Shown here piece by piece: positions 20,925 through 32,903 of a stretch of 64,000 bases of DNA. The first letter of the stretch is position 1. Every line of letters begins with the position of its first letter. The notes beneath the pieces were generated by a model. The model had not been told where the DNA came from, did not search any database, and worked only from the letters and a program-made list of their open reading frames with translations. A program made the translations under genes and the position numbers. This stretch comes from Cunninghamia lanceolata. Taxonomy: Eukaryota; Streptophyta; Pinopsida; Cupressales; Cupressaceae. Location of the stretch: positions 1,364,001 to 1,428,000 of the forward strand of contig BSBN01000252.1 in NCBI GenBank assembly GCA_027924645.1, written 5' to 3'.

Positions 20925-22570
20925 TGGTGCAGGTATAAATTTAGGGGTCTTATCAGATTACCAAATTAGGCAACAAAATGAAATCAACACAAAAGACAAC
21001 ACCACCCCACAACAATTTGTATTACTTATTCAATAGCAACAACTTATTATAGGAGTACAAAATGTTATATAATCAAAACATCAGCTTCTTTACAGAATGA
21101 TCTGCAACATCTCCCTTCACCAGGAAAAAATCAAACCCCTTACCAGACTAAATAAATGTATTTATAAAACTCTGTGAAAACAGTTGAACTGTCACCATCC
21201 ATAGAAAAACTGAATGAAACACTAGAAAATGAACTGCCAAACAATTGAACAGTTACAAAACTGCTCACCACCTCAAACATCCTCATTGGCATACCACAAT
21301 CACCAATGTGTATATTCGGCAATACTCAGGCTTCATGATAGTTCATTGGAAAAATATCCCTTCCACAAACCACCGAGTTCTTTCCTAAAATCATCTTTAT
21401 TGGCATTTTGTTAGGTTCTCAAACTCAGACATTCCCCGACACACTACAATGAAGAGTTATTGACAAAAGTTGAGCTTCATGAACTTAAAGGTTTTTCACC
21501 ACATCTTATCGGTGAATTTGTTAGTTCTCAAACTAAAAGGTTTACCAATACAAGCTTTAAGACATCAAATCCCCTTTATCGACAAAATAGTCATTCCTCA
21601 AACTAAAGACTTGTCGGTACAATCCCTTTGGCCACCAACCCCTTTGTCGACAAAATTGACCTTTTCCAACCTTTTATCAGTGAAACTTGTCCTTTACTAA
21701 CTCTTTGACTTCACCTCAAAAGCTCCATTCATATGCCTATCAGTGAATCGACAAATCAATAACTTTTGGAATCCATGACTTAGTTGAAGACTTGAAACTT
21801 TTCCTCTATCGACAAAATTCCAATTCCATGAACCAAAGAAATGTTGACTTCAACTTCAAAAGCCTTTATCGGTGAAGTGAGTCATCGGTGAAGTGAGCCA
21901 TCGATGAACCTATGGGTTTGCAAACTAGTGACTTTACCGACTGAGTTTGCAACTTCAAACTTTTGTCGATTGAAGGCTTTGTTTCAATGAACATAAGCAC
22001 TTGCAAAATTTTCCTTAGCTGAGTTAGGGAAATCGCCCATTGGAAAGCTAAATAGTCGGTGAACTAGTTAGTTTGTAAACTAAGAATTTTCTTGACAAAG
22101 CTTCCTGTGAACTTTCCTTTATGACTTAGTCGATGAAATCGCCCATTGGTGAACTAAGTCATCGTTGAACTAAATAGTTCATGAGCTAGGAACTTTTCCA
22201 ACCAAAGGCTCCCCTTAGTCAACTTGTTAAAATGTAACTTATCTTGAAGAGTTTTTAGTGAAAATGTTTGTTAACTAACTGAGTTGTCAGCAAACTATTG
22301 GATTGGTGAACTGAATAGTTCACGAACTGGGAAATTCTCCCACTGGCTCTAACTTAGCCATTTTTTTTTAATCTTCACCAAAATGAAACTAGAGATACCC
22401 AATTGGATCTTAAACAAGATGATGTCCTTAGTTTGGCCAAACAAATCTGAAATTGCCTCCTAAAACAAAAATCTAATTCTGCAAAGAAACAAAGCCAAAA
22501 ACCAACTTAGAAAATAAAACATACTTTTGGTGACACAAGATTGCAAGTGAACCTGGATGCTCCTGCATCA
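20925..22570 (-). repeat. Element 2 5' LTR
   Basis: Minus strand start TGATGCAGG (22570) and end CCTGCACCA (20925), giving imperfect inverted ends. Length 1646 bp. The start matches the 33 bp stub at 16178-16210. The plus-strand stretch 21470-22330 is packed with TCGGTGAA and TCGACAAA motifs, annotated separately. Confidence 0.88.
21470..22330. repeat. Scattered TCGGTGAA / TCGACAAA motif array inside the LTR
   Basis: Variants such as ATCGGTGAATTTG, GTCGACAAAATTG, ATCGGTGAAGTGAG, GTCGGTGAACTAG and GGTGAACTGAATAG recur roughly every 30-70 bp, often followed by AACTTTTCC or a CCAACC piece. No fixed period. Confidence 0.6.
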
Positions 22571-23515
22571 TCCCTCTTCTCTTTCTCATTCCCCTCACCC
22601 GAGTGAGACCCAGTAGACCAAGAAACTCTCTCCTCCAGAATATGATTCTTAGGTATACCCTTCCCCCCCGCTTCTCTTCCTTTTCCTTGAATTCTCAGGT
22701 TCCTCAGTTTGAGAGGACCAAGGAATAGTCAAAACTTCCACCAAACCCTCCTCCTCAACCCACTCAGAGTCATTCTTCTCCTCCCCCATATCACATTCAA
22801 TTGATTCAATATATTCCATAATGAGGGTTTTACCCTTCTTCTTTGAACTACCCCTCACCTCCAAGCTAGGAACTTGGGATTTAACATGTTCCATAATTAA
22901 AAGGATCAACCCCTCGTGAAGAATGGGGAGCTGGGATTTCTCCTATTTTCTTTGATGGCAAAATCCATAGAAGATAACAAATAGAATGGAAAGGAAACCA
23001 CCATTTTGTGCCTAAAATTATTCAAAGAGTGAAATGGTAGCTGAAGATAGTAGTAAACCTACCTTCCAAGGAAATGTATCTCATCAACACTTCGGCCATC
23101 GTTTGATCGACTTGTGCTCGTAGCTACCAGAGTGAAACTTCACTAACTGGTTTCTCTCTTTCCCTTTGAAGAACACCTTGAGGGATTCTTCACCTGCCTT
23201 ACGATCCTTAAAAACCTTCTTTTTAGCATCCAAGAGGCTAGTGATATGAGCAATTAGGTCCTCGGTGATCTCCACCTCCACACTGTAAACTTTAATCTTT
23301 TTGTCTCTCTAATCCTTGACAAATAAAATGGTGGCCAACGAATCCGAGCCATGCAATTTGTCCATATAAGGGACAAGCCCGCCTTCTTCGATCACCTTCC
23401 AAACTTGAGGCTCCATGTGGACCCCATCATAGGATAGGGGCTCCACATGGTTCCTTTCTCCACCCATATCAAACACAGTAACTATGCCTTTGTTAATCTT
23501 CTAGCACTGTGTCTA
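22571..23515 (-). pseudogene. Unassigned reading frames downstream of the RNase H fragment
   Basis: Three broken pieces read on the minus strand: MGGERNHVEPLSYDGVHMEP (near 23465-23405), IAHITSLLDAKKKVFKDRKA (about 23255-23195) and LIMEHVKSQVPSLEVRGSSK (about 22900-22845) with a Lys/Glu-rich tail. They are in the same orientation as the RNase H fragment and probably belong to the same old element. I do not recognise a domain. The right end of element 2 cuts this DNA at 22571. Confidence 0.45.
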
Positions 23516-23699
23516 CATAAAGTTAAATACTAACCAACAAATATTGAGGAGGAAAGTCCTCAAAGCGCCCAGAAAGCGAGTGTACTTTTGGATGGTAATC
23601 ATGAGGATAGCCCCAACAATAAAAACAAGTAAATCATCCTTGTTGGCTCTCATGAGAAATAATGGATTGAAATTCAATGGGAAAATCAGCATACAATTC

Positions 23700-24095
23700 C
23701 TATTGTTTGAGAGTATGGATATTAACCTCTTCATTTTCCATGATGTCGGCAACTTCGTTTCCCTCTTGGTATATATGAGATATATGAATTTCATCAAAGG
23801 AATTAATCATGGTGATCGAGTCTTTAACAAGAATTTGTATAGTCCAACTAGGAATTTGAACATCTTTTAGACGTTTAATTATGTTTAGGGAGTCCCCCTC
23901 TATCTAAACTCTCTTATACCCTTTGGTATGGGTAAGTTTGATACCATGGTAGGCTACTGCAACTTCAACATAGTGGTTAGACTGGTTACCCAAAGGGAGT
24001 ACCACTGTCAAAATAAACCTGCCTTTGTCATCTCTTAACACTCCCCCACTTCCATCCAACCCAGGATTACCCTTGGCCACCCCATGCTAGTTATA
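23700..24095 (-). pseudogene. RNase H-like (RVT_3) domain, LINE-type fragment
   Basis: From 24093 the translation reads HGVAKGNPGLDGSGGVLRDD, lacking the leading F-D. Then come NHYVEVAVAYHGIKL (Glu position), a stop, EGDSLNIIKRLKDV (Asp), SWTIQILVKDS and HIYQEGNEVADIMENEE (last Asp). This is the plant RNase H fold usually found at the C-terminus of LINE-type pol proteins. The first catalytic Asp is lost and one stop is present. No RT or endonuclease is visible to the right; only this end survives. Confidence 0.75.
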
Positions 24096-24300
24096 TTGTT
24101 AGTTTATATTATTAGTTCATTAATTTATTAAGATTTATTGAATTAGAAAATGTTCAAGGTGATCAATGACTTAGCATATAGACTATTTTTCTATTGTGAT
24201 TTTCATAGACTATTTTTCTACTGAATGTGGTATTTATTATCCCTTAACAGGATTACCTACTTGTAGCAAATGTTGTTCTTTGCAAATTAGATTTTGTTTA
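24096..24300. other. AT-rich gap, nothing recognised
   Basis: About 200 bp of AT-rich DNA between the RNase H fragment and the LTR-like start TGTTGGCAAC at 24301. No repeat, reading frame or duplication partner is seen. Confidence 0.5.
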
Positions 24301-24553
24301 TGTTGGCAACATAGTCAAGAGACACTGCTAGTATGATGGAGACTTGATGTTGTCATTGATGGCAACAATTAGACATGACTTAGAATAGCTCATGTGACAA
24401 AGTTGTGCATAGCCTTTTGGTCTAGAAAGACTAACTTAGCCAAAATTGACTAAGTACTAATAGGGTATTAAGACAATGATAGAAATTCAGTTGTTATTCC
24501 TCTGTAGTTGAAGATCATGTTATGCAGTTCTGGTATGTTACTCATAGATTGTA
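24301..24553 (+). repeat. Element 3 5' LTR, truncated
   Basis: Starts TGTTGGCAACATAGTCAAGA and matches 28563-28815 to the ..GTTACTCA(T/C)AG piece, then stops matching. About 1.25 kb of the expected LTR is missing. Confidence 0.8.
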
Positions 24554-25049
24554 GTTGTTCCTTGGTGCAGATACTTCCTTCGAGAAGTAAATTGGGAGCT
24601 CTGGCTCAGGGGGAGCTATATTTAAAATCCCAATCCCCTAGCCAAATAGTCATTGTTGGGATCCGGCACGAAGATATGATGAAAAGCTTTACATGACAGA
24701 TCTTTTGAAAGAAATTCTCATAGAAAGAGTTCAAATGCAGAGAATTTTGGAGCAATCCTAATCGACTATATTCTAGAGTGAAGAGTTTGACAACTTTTGG
24801 AGAACAAGCATTTATAATGACTAGGTTATCATAACAAGGGTTAAAAAGGAGCTTATTCGACAAACAATTCACTTTACATTCAAGCTATCAAGTGTCTAAG
24901 AGAAACTGAAGAAGAATTCTAAGCAATATCGACGATTTCCAAAGATTCAAAGTAACTCAAAGTGATTCAAGTAAAGAAAACCCTAGTTTGGCATAAAAAG
25001 GTATTTACAATTGAAACCCTATTTTGAATTTGTTTAAATCTTTACAAAA
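24554..25049 (+). other. Element 3 leader
   Basis: Between the truncated LTR and the reading frame. No clear PBS; the piece TTGGTGCAGATAC at about 24573 is only a faint match to the usual TTGGTATCAGAGC. No coding signal. Confidence 0.45.
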
Positions 25050-28000
25050 ATGGCAACTCCACAAGTTGTTGATATCACTAAGCGAGCTCGGCTAAAATTC
25101 AAGAAACACCCCTTCAAATCAACAGAAGTCGATCCAATGGGTGCATATTCAAATATACCACATGGAGTAATGCATGCGGAGGATGTTAGGGCTTACATTC
25201 ATGTTTCCCTAGAGGAGCATGGAGATAGCAAGTTCTCAGATTTATGTTTAAATCATCTAGGTGATGAAAATTTTGAGTTGAAGGAAGAGTATAAGGATTT
25301 GGAAGAGAAGAAATTCATTTAGTATAGAGACTTCCCAACATTTATGGAAGATGAATGGGTTCAGTACGTGTTGAGAAGGATCCACGATGAATTCATGTGG
25401 CTCGGGAAGCCCTTTATGATCACCAAGGATACGATTAGAGCTATGACAGGACTAAATTCTACCGGTAGTGTGCCCTTATTAAAAGCTGTGAAAAATAACA
25501 CTGTGACAGAAGCAGTCAAAGCCCAATTTGACAAGAGGGCACTAACAGTTAATGATATTACAAACCATCCAATGAGGTTTGCATCAATGGTAATTGGATA
25601 TACCATCTATTTCACCAACTGGGAGAACTCTTTCTCCGGTACTACTATATACACTACTTATCAGATGATTAAGGAGAATGCAGACTATGACCTCTGTGAA
25701 TTGCTACGACAACAATTAATGGAAAACCTGGAGAAGACAAAAGAGAGAAAATATCCCTTTAAATTTGGTACGTTGATCATCTGCTTATTTTTCTACTTCA
25801 TGCAAGAATTACCAAAAATGAAGAACTTGTTCCTGGTTAAATAGGCAACCTGTTGCAGTGCAAATTAGAGATCATCTAAGTAACATCAGAAACTATGATG
25901 AACAAAATATAGCCCTATGGGGCTATTTCAAGAATTTCTAGAGAAGTATGCAATCTAGGGAAAGGATCCCCAAGGGAATTGTTTAAAAATACAAGAATGA
26001 CATATGCTTCATTGTAACAAAAGACCAATGCATGATGGAGGTTGTTGAGCCTAGAACAACCTAGGTTCTGCCAATGGAGTATGAAGTAGATGGAAAAATA
26101 CTGGATAATAATGCTCAACACATGTTAAGAAAACCCAAGAACCCCAAAGAAGAAAGATTTGGGACCTATGAGGAGTTGTCAACAAAAGTCCATGTTGAAT
26201 AGAGAATGTTAGAAATTCAAAAGAAGGCAAGGAAAAGAGCTGAAGAATATGCCCAAAGTCAGGGATTTACAAAAGAACAAATCTCAGAAGCAAGAGCAAA
26301 AGCTCAAGCAGATAGGGCAACAAGAGAAAAGAAGGAAAGTGAACTGGTTAAGGCTCTAGAAGAGCCTAAGAAACTAGAGAACCCAACAGTGACTAAAAGA
26401 AGAACTAGAGGTTCTACCTCTGCAGAAGTTGCATCTGTATCCTCTGGTCCCACACCCTTTGCAAGTGTGGAAGCCCTTGCAATAACTCATAAGAGAAAGA
26501 AGACAAAAGCTAAAAGAATGCATGTGATCATAGGAGTTGATGAGGAGGAAACAGAATCAAATGAGGAGGTTAAGAAAATGAAAGTTAAGTCAACTAAAGC
26601 TTCTAGTAGCAAGCCAGACAAACCCTCTGATAGAAAAAGAAGGAAAAAGGAGAAGAAACTAGAGTCTAAAAGTCAGAGGCTAGTATAAGTCTTGAAGATG
26701 TCCTAAAGGCCATAGCAATTGATGGCAATCTGAAACCTATAGCCCAATTGTATGATGACTATGATGATGCAAATAAAAACATCATTGAAACTATTGTCAT
26801 CAATTACTTGGACATATACAATAAAGCCCTCATTGAGATAATTACTGATCTCCCAGATAGCTTGGGTAGTATAATGTCTGCAAGGAAAGAAGCTACTATG
26901 GCAAAGGACATTGAACTTAGAAAATATACACTAATAAAGCTATGTCCTGAGATCACTCAAGAAGAAAAGGTAAAAGTCTCCAAAGTGCTTAATAAAGAAT
27001 TTAGAACAAAGAGGAGGATGAACAATCTCATGTCAGATGACATTGAGAAGGTAGTTAAGGAGACTAAGGAAATCACTTTGAGAGAATTGAAGGAATTTCA
27101 TCTCCCAACCATATATGATAATGAAGAAACAAATGTTGGAGATGGCACATCTATTCCGAAGGTCAGCCTGGATCAAGGGTTGGATAAAAATAATGAAGGG
27201 ATAAAGGAAAAAGAAGATCAAGCAACTACTACTGATGGTCTAGATACAGCTGACAAGGAGAAGACTGATGAGAAGAACAAAGTTGATGATCAAGAACTTG
27301 AACAAGCTGAGAAGAGCCCTACACTGGAGCAAAATATTGATGAACATGAGGCTATGGATCTGGAACCACCTGAGCAGAACCAAGAAGAAGAAGTGTCTGA
27401 AGAAATGACAAGAGATGTTGTTGCCTTACAGGATCCAATTGATTATGTCAAAGAATGTTTGGAGAAACAACAGGGAACACAAAGTTTAGATGAGTCTGAA
27501 TTTATGCAAGGACCAGTAAATTTGGCTTCAATGTCTCCTATGTAGAAATTCAAACTAGTATCAATTGTTCAATCTAAGGCACATGAAGAAATGCTAAAGT
27601 CACATGTATAGGACAATGAACTCATTAGTGAAGCATCCAGTATCCTAGAGAAGTTGAACCCTTCACACCAAAAAGACACATCATTGCCACCAACATATCA
27701 ACTCAAGGGACTAATAAACTAGGTAAGTACACATTTTGAGTCATTTGAAAAGTCTGCAGAAATAAAGGTTAGAAAAGAATGTAATGAGAAGAGTTTAGCA
27801 GAACTAAAGACCATGATTGACAATGATAAAATTATGCTAGATAATAAAATCAAAAGTATAGAAAAGGCTATCAAAGAATCATATGATATATACAAATTTT
27901 TCTTATCATGGCCAGAAGTTAATAAGGAGTTAGAAGAAAAAATCAAGGGTTTGGAACTCAAATTGCTAAATATCTCTAAGTCATATGCTTTGGCAACTGA

Positions 28001-28336
28001 ATCAATAAGTAGTAACGAGATACAGGTTGTAAATATCCACAATGACTTAAACAATCTGATGAATAAGAGGGAAGAAGTTAAAAATAGATTGTGCCAGCTA
28101 AGAGGGCTGATAAGTCCTAAAATAGATTCAATGACTAATCTTGCAGCAGAAGCCTTGAAAGTACAAGTAATAATTGATACACCTTCAGATTTGTAGAAAG
28201 CAGAAAAATTAGTTTTTCTGATAAATGGTCATATTCAAATTTTGGAAAGTGCAAAGAATAGATGGGATGGAGAGTTAGCTCTACTAAATACCATTTATAA
28301 TGATATTCTTCCTTCTACAACTAATTTATTGAGTTA
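25050..28336 (+). pseudogene. Element 3 long reading frame, family unknown
   Basis: Starts ATGGCAACTCC at 25050. With stops ignored (near 25319, 25842, 25864-25880, 26202, 26686, 27543, 27718, 28194) and one or two frame changes, it reads to a TAA at 28336. The N-terminal half is globular. It has MWLGKPFMITKDTIRAMTGL, VIGYTIYFTNWENS and FKFGTLIICLFFYFMQELPK, a layout that resembles plant retroelement proteins of unknown function with a W..KP...TK..I...TG pattern. The middle (26206-26690) is Lys/Glu/Ala-rich with a basic KKMKVKSTKASSSKPDK stretch. Next is an acidic Glu/Asp-rich part (27120-27480), and last a coiled-coil-like region (27790-28330, heptad-like KSIEKAIKESYDIYKFFLS). No enzyme motif is seen. 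I cannot name a family. Confidence 0.6.
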
Positions 28337-28550
28337 AAGACTGTACCTGTACATATGCGGAAGAGTATGACAATTTTGAGATTTTGACACAATTTTGGTA
28401 TTTGTACATATACCTTTGCCATTGATGTCAAAGGCAGAGAAGAGAACTGGTGAAAAATGGGCAAACACCTAAAGGGGAGTAGAAAAATAGAGTGAACAGA
28501 GTAAGGGGGAGCAACACAAGCATTTTTCACTAAGTGTTGCCACCAATGCC

Positions 28551-28562
28551 AAAGGGGGAGAT
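28551..28562 (+). promoter_or_regulatory. Element 3 polypurine tract
   Basis: AAAGGGGGAGAT immediately before the LTR start TGTTGG. This is the typical copia plus-strand primer site. Confidence 0.88.
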
Positions 28563-30069
28563 TGTTGGCAACATAGTCAAGAGACACTGCTGGTATGATG
28601 GAGACTTGATGTTGACATTCATGGCAACAATCAAACATGACTTAGAACAGCTCCTATGACAAAGTTGTGCATAGCCTTTTGGTCTGGAAAGACTAACTTA
28701 GCCAAAATTGACTAAGTACTGACAGGGTATTAAGATAGTGATAGAAATTTAGTTGACACTCCTCCGCAGTTGAAGATCATGTTATGCAGTTCTTGTATGT
28801 TACTCACAGCTATCTAGTGATGTCATGATTCAGTGTTCAAGTCCTGATTTCCTCCAGAAGTTTCATGGTGAAATATCTAAGTCTAGGAAGCAGAGTTAAG
28901 TCAGAAATAGTGTAGAGTACCTAAGTAATTTGGTTCGCATTTCTCCACTAGTGAATATTTTGATTTGTGGTTTTGAGGCAATGTAGATGCATGTCTTGAG
29001 TATCTAATTTTAGACTTATAAAGCTTGAAGATTATCATGTCATATTCTACAAGTTATCCAGTATCAGCTTCCAATTTGATAGTATTTCACTGTGACAGAA
29101 CAATAGTTCTAAGATCTGCATTTTGTTGTAGAAGAGTATTATGATATGCAGTTCTGAAGGTATGTTAAGAGGTCAATAATGAAGGTTAGTTATGAATCTC
29201 AAAGTCTCATATGGTCTGCATTGAAATTTGTGATATGATAATCGAGTTAGTTGAGTGTGCACTTCAGGACAAAGCTGACACTCATGTTAGATCAATATGC
29301 AGTGAAGATATATTGTTTGAATCATCAATCTACGTGGTTACACAATAGGTTCAGACCTATATGAAGACTTTGGAATGTTTGTTTGGGTCTGCATTACTAT
29401 TTGTGCACAATAACAGGCTGACAAGGTATAACTTGAATATACAAGCTTTATCTTTTGCATGCTGACCTAGTTTGGGGAAATTCTTGATGCGGATATATAT
29501 ACTCGATAGATTTCGGCATTGGAGGTATGAAAATTGTGCGAACATAGTACAAATTTGATGTGTGTATGATCTAAGGCAGTTTTGTGACCAGAAAAGGATA
29601 GTGAGGGTAGAAGAACAGAGTATATGTGAAGCAGGGCAAACATTATGAAGACATTTGAGTTTGTATACTAAGCTATAAATGAAACTGCACCTCAGCATTC
29701 TGTAGATGCACTTGTAGCAGTCTTCTCCTAGTAGTGAGCCATTCCTTCTCTATCTTCTATTCTTTTATTTTTGGCAGTGAGCCTATTGCAGTGAGCACTT
29801 CTTTTAGACACTGAGTCCTTGGGCAATGAGCCTTTATGTAATTCGATTTTGATATCATAATATATTGTGAGCTAACACTCATCGTGGTTTTTCCCTTTTT
29901 GGGTTTTCCACGTAAAAATCCCAGTGTCTGCGTTATGACTTTGTGGTTGCTCCTCTTATGTTTGTTTTGCTTTCATGTTATTGAAATTGACAAATGGATT
30001 AATAAATATGTGAAAGAAAAGTTTTACAGAATACTAATTCACCCCCCCTCTCAGTATTCTTTGTGATCA
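28563..30069 (+). repeat. Element 3 3' LTR
   Basis: About 1.5 kb, TGTTGGCAAC..TTTGTGATCA. Near its end it has a run of CAGTGAGC / GCAATGAGCC pieces (29740-29835), then GGGTTTTCCACGTAAAAATC and ATTCACCCCCCCTCTCAG. The LTR of element 4 has the same layout (41519-41815). No matching 5 bp duplication is found: GTTTA precedes the left LTR and ATAGT follows the right one. Confidence 0.75.
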
Positions 30070-32898
30070 ATAGTTTCCTTCTTCATAGTTTGTTTCTATG
30101 CACAACTTCTAGGTTAAACTCAGGAATCCTTGATTGTACATACAATACGAGTACCATCCAAGAAGAATATGATTGTCTAGTTTAACATATTGAAATGTAA
30201 CACATTATACCCATTAGGTTGCTTGATAAAGGATCTGTAGGTCCGTTGAGTTGAGTGCATGCCCTTTCTGCATCAATTTAGTGGTTAATAATGGAGTTAG
30301 ACAATGTTTATGAAGAAGAGGATTAATAGGAAGGATTTGTGGTGTACATAAAGTTGTCATGTTGGTGATTGGGAGGAGAGATATCCCATGTGTCTCTCAT
30401 CACTTCTATAGCATGGAAAGAGCTCATTTGTTATCATTTAACACCTATCATTGTGAGTTAATCCTTTCCAAGTACAAAATTTTCATTTCCAAATATTTGT
30501 TAATATGTCATTCCTTGGAGTGAAGTTGTTAATCGAGGTTTTAAAGGTATTTGGATAGCCATTGTAGTGGTGAAATATAGAATGAATTTCAGGAAAGCCA
30601 ACTTTTTGTGTAGAGGTAAAGACATGGGAAGGGATAGGTGCAAGGTTTGTTAGGAAAGGTGTCTCAACCTTTCTCCTAATGTTCAAAATGTAAACAAATA
30701 CAATTTTAAGGCTATAAAATAGAAAAACTCAATTTCTAGACTATAGAGGTAATTTTTGGCCAAAACAAATATTCTGAGTTACTCAGCATTGGTTCCTAGA
30801 TGCCTAGAATGTCGATCTCTTTGAGATCTACAATTTTAAAAAATGGGCCCAAATAGCCTCCTAGATCAGAAGTTATGGCCTCCAGAAGTTGGGCATCCCA
30901 CATTGAAACTGTAAAAACATCTATGACACATAAGAGAGTTGTAAGAGGGAGTTGCACCTATTGACTAGCTTATAATGTGTGTTATGACATGCCATAAGGC
31001 ATATTTGAATGGAGATAATGGATCCAAAATTGAGCGCCCAATTTGGTGAGTAGATTATGATGAGCTTATGGTAGGTGGAAAGAATATGCTATTTTAGCAT
31101 GTGGACTCATATTGGGATTTAGGTGTTGTACTTTTAACTAGGAATTTGGGTGCCACATTTTCAATGGTTTTAGCTCATGGTTTCCTAATTACCATTGATG
31201 ATTTCATGTATTTCCTCTCCTATTTATTGGGTCCTTGAGATGGAGGTCTTGATAATGAGTTTTATAGGTATTGTTATGCTACCAAAATTACTCTAGATCT
31301 TTGGTTGGTGCTAATACTATAAAGGCTTAGACTTTGCAAGTGTATTGTAACATTTGATTACTAAATAATACATTGTGTTGCCTTGGAGTGTAGGGTTTTT
31401 CTCCTAAAAATGGTTTTCCGCATGTAATTCACTATGTTACAATGTATTGCTTTTGTTTTTATTTCCTTACATAAGTATGTGATTAGTGTAATTTTCGCAC
31501 ATATCTCCTCTCATAGATTAGTGTTGGAAACATATTCTGCACCTCTACTTCCTTTTAAGGTTGAGCCTCTAGTGCTGGAATTAGGAGGAAAAAGCCAATG
31601 TATGGAGAATTCTTCAACAAGGGGGACTAACCAACTTCATATAGAAAATAATGGGTTGTGATCCCCATTTACCCATTGAATTTGCCAAATCATGGAATGA
31701 CAGGAAAGTATTTGTGAGGGGGATTTTTATTATAGTATTTGAAGAGTTTATAGCATAGGTGACTAGGCTTAGGTTTGAGGACGTCAAATATTTTAAATAT
31801 AAGAGAGAAAAGAATGAGGAGGTGTTGGCATTCTTGAAGGTAACGAGAAACTCATTAAATTTTAGTAGGTTATTTGAGGGATTCAATTTCAAAGCCTTGG
31901 AACAATGTTCTCCATCAAATCATGAGGTACATTACTCTTGAGGGAAAATACATAGTTGCCTTGTCTTATCATTTTTCCTTTTTAAATCATTTTAGTAAAA
32001 AAAAATGAGCATCCCCTTCCAATTTTTTATCTCAGTGTTAGCTATTAAGAGGCAAAAATGTGTTATTCCTCTACACCAAGATCTAATTTACCTAATTTAC
32101 CATCATGCTAGGGCTAATTTGGTTGGCCCTAGTCTAATAAATCAATTGGTTTAAAATTATCCTCATGGAGAGCTGTGTGCCCCTATGTCATCGAGCAAGG
32201 CTCCCAACTTGGTCAAAAATAAAATCCCTCATACCATTAAGATCAAAATTCCCTCAATGGTGTAGAAGCAAAAAATAAAGAAAATGGAATGCACATGTAA
32301 ACACAAATCCTACTTCTACCTTAGATTAGAAATTAAAACTAAAAGTAAACTAAGCAATGTGAAACTTAAAACAAAGCTATAACTTCCATGATGTTTGTAA
32401 TTTCTCCCAAGTGACGAGTTGGTGTTGTGGTGGATTTAAAGTGTTGTGTTTCTCTTGGATTCTTCCTCATAGTGACAACATATACTAGCAATATTTTTCT
32501 CATTCTTTTGATGAGGGATTGGTTTGAATTTATAGATTGAATGAGGAGAAATGGAGGGTTGAGATTTGATCTTGGATTGGACAGTGGAGATTTATTAGCT
32601 TGCATGGAGAAATGAGAAGCTTACAAGTAGAAGCTTGGGAGAGGTGAGAATGAATTAGACATGGATTGAGAGAAATGAAAGGTATAAATTAACTTGTTTT
32701 GAGTGAATGGTAGAGATTGAAAGTTCTCACACATGTGTGAGAATGTGGGAATGTGTGTAGAAGTGACAACTATAAGGTCTCACAAATGTGTGAGAAACAT
32801 AGGGATGTGTGATTATGACAAGTGATTGATCTCACATCTGTGAGAATCGTGGGGATGTTAAGATGGGAAATTGGGATCCATAGGATACATAGTTCTTA
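30070..32898. other. Region of unclear origin, no intact gene
   Basis: About 2.8 kb. One stretch (31620-31940, plus strand) reads HLPIEFAKSWNDRKVFVRG followed by FEEFIA, a stop, VTRLRFEDVKYFKYKREKNE. This is weakly like the N-terminal pattern of unknown plant retroelement proteins, such as that of element 3. A block near 30800-30910 with TCTTTGAGATCTACA looks like a fragment of an untranslated transcript. The right end holds the palindrome array at 32724-32845. Nothing else is recognised. Confidence 0.4.
32724..32845. repeat. Three palindromes in tandem, period about 52 bp
   Basis: TTCTCACACATGTGTGAGAA (32724-32743) is a perfect 20 bp palindrome. TCTCACAAATGTGTGAGA (32778-32795) and TCTCACATCTGTGAGA (32830-32845) are imperfect copies, each followed by a GGGAATGTGTG / AGGGATGTGTG / GGGGATG piece. 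Confidence 0.9.
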
Positions 32899-32903
32899 GG
32901 GTG
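32899..32903. repeat. Target site duplication GGGTG, left copy
   Basis: GGGTG flanks the solo LTR here; the second copy is at 36010-36014. Confidence 0.88.

Larger units (their letters stand above)
16178..22570 (-). mobile_element. Element 2: Ty3/gypsy chromovirus
   Basis: Minus-strand order: 5' LTR (22570-20925), PBS for initiator Met tRNA (20922-20911), gag with CCHC, protease, RT, RNase H, integrase, chromodomain, then the first 33 bp of the 3' LTR (16210-16178), where element 1 interrupts it. All frames are broken by stops. It lies against LINE-like DNA on its right side. A 5 bp duplication could be TCCCT at 22571; the other copy lies off-window. Confidence 0.9.
24301..30069 (+). mobile_element. 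Element 3: LTR element without recognisable pol, unknown long reading frame
   Basis: The first 253 bp (24301-24553) recur at 28563-28815. A polypurine tract AAAGGGGGAGAT lies directly before the second copy, which runs on to ..TTTGTGATCA at 30069. So 28563-30069 is the 3' LTR, and the left copy is a 5' LTR lacking its later part. Between them is one decayed frame of about 1,090 codons with no protease, RT or integrase motif. I count about 21 differences in 253 bp between the LTR copies, mostly transitions. The LTR end (ATTCACCCCCCCTCTCAG) is shared with the copia LTR of element 4, so copia-type enzymes probably mobilised it. Confidence 0.7.

Noticed and set aside
24570..24585. PBS of element 3 (TTGGTGCAGATAC)
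   Set aside because: Too weak a match to TTGGTATCAGAGC, and the LTR end expected just before it is missing.
24296..30074. Target duplication for element 3
   Set aside because: GTTTA on the left and ATAGT on the right do not match.
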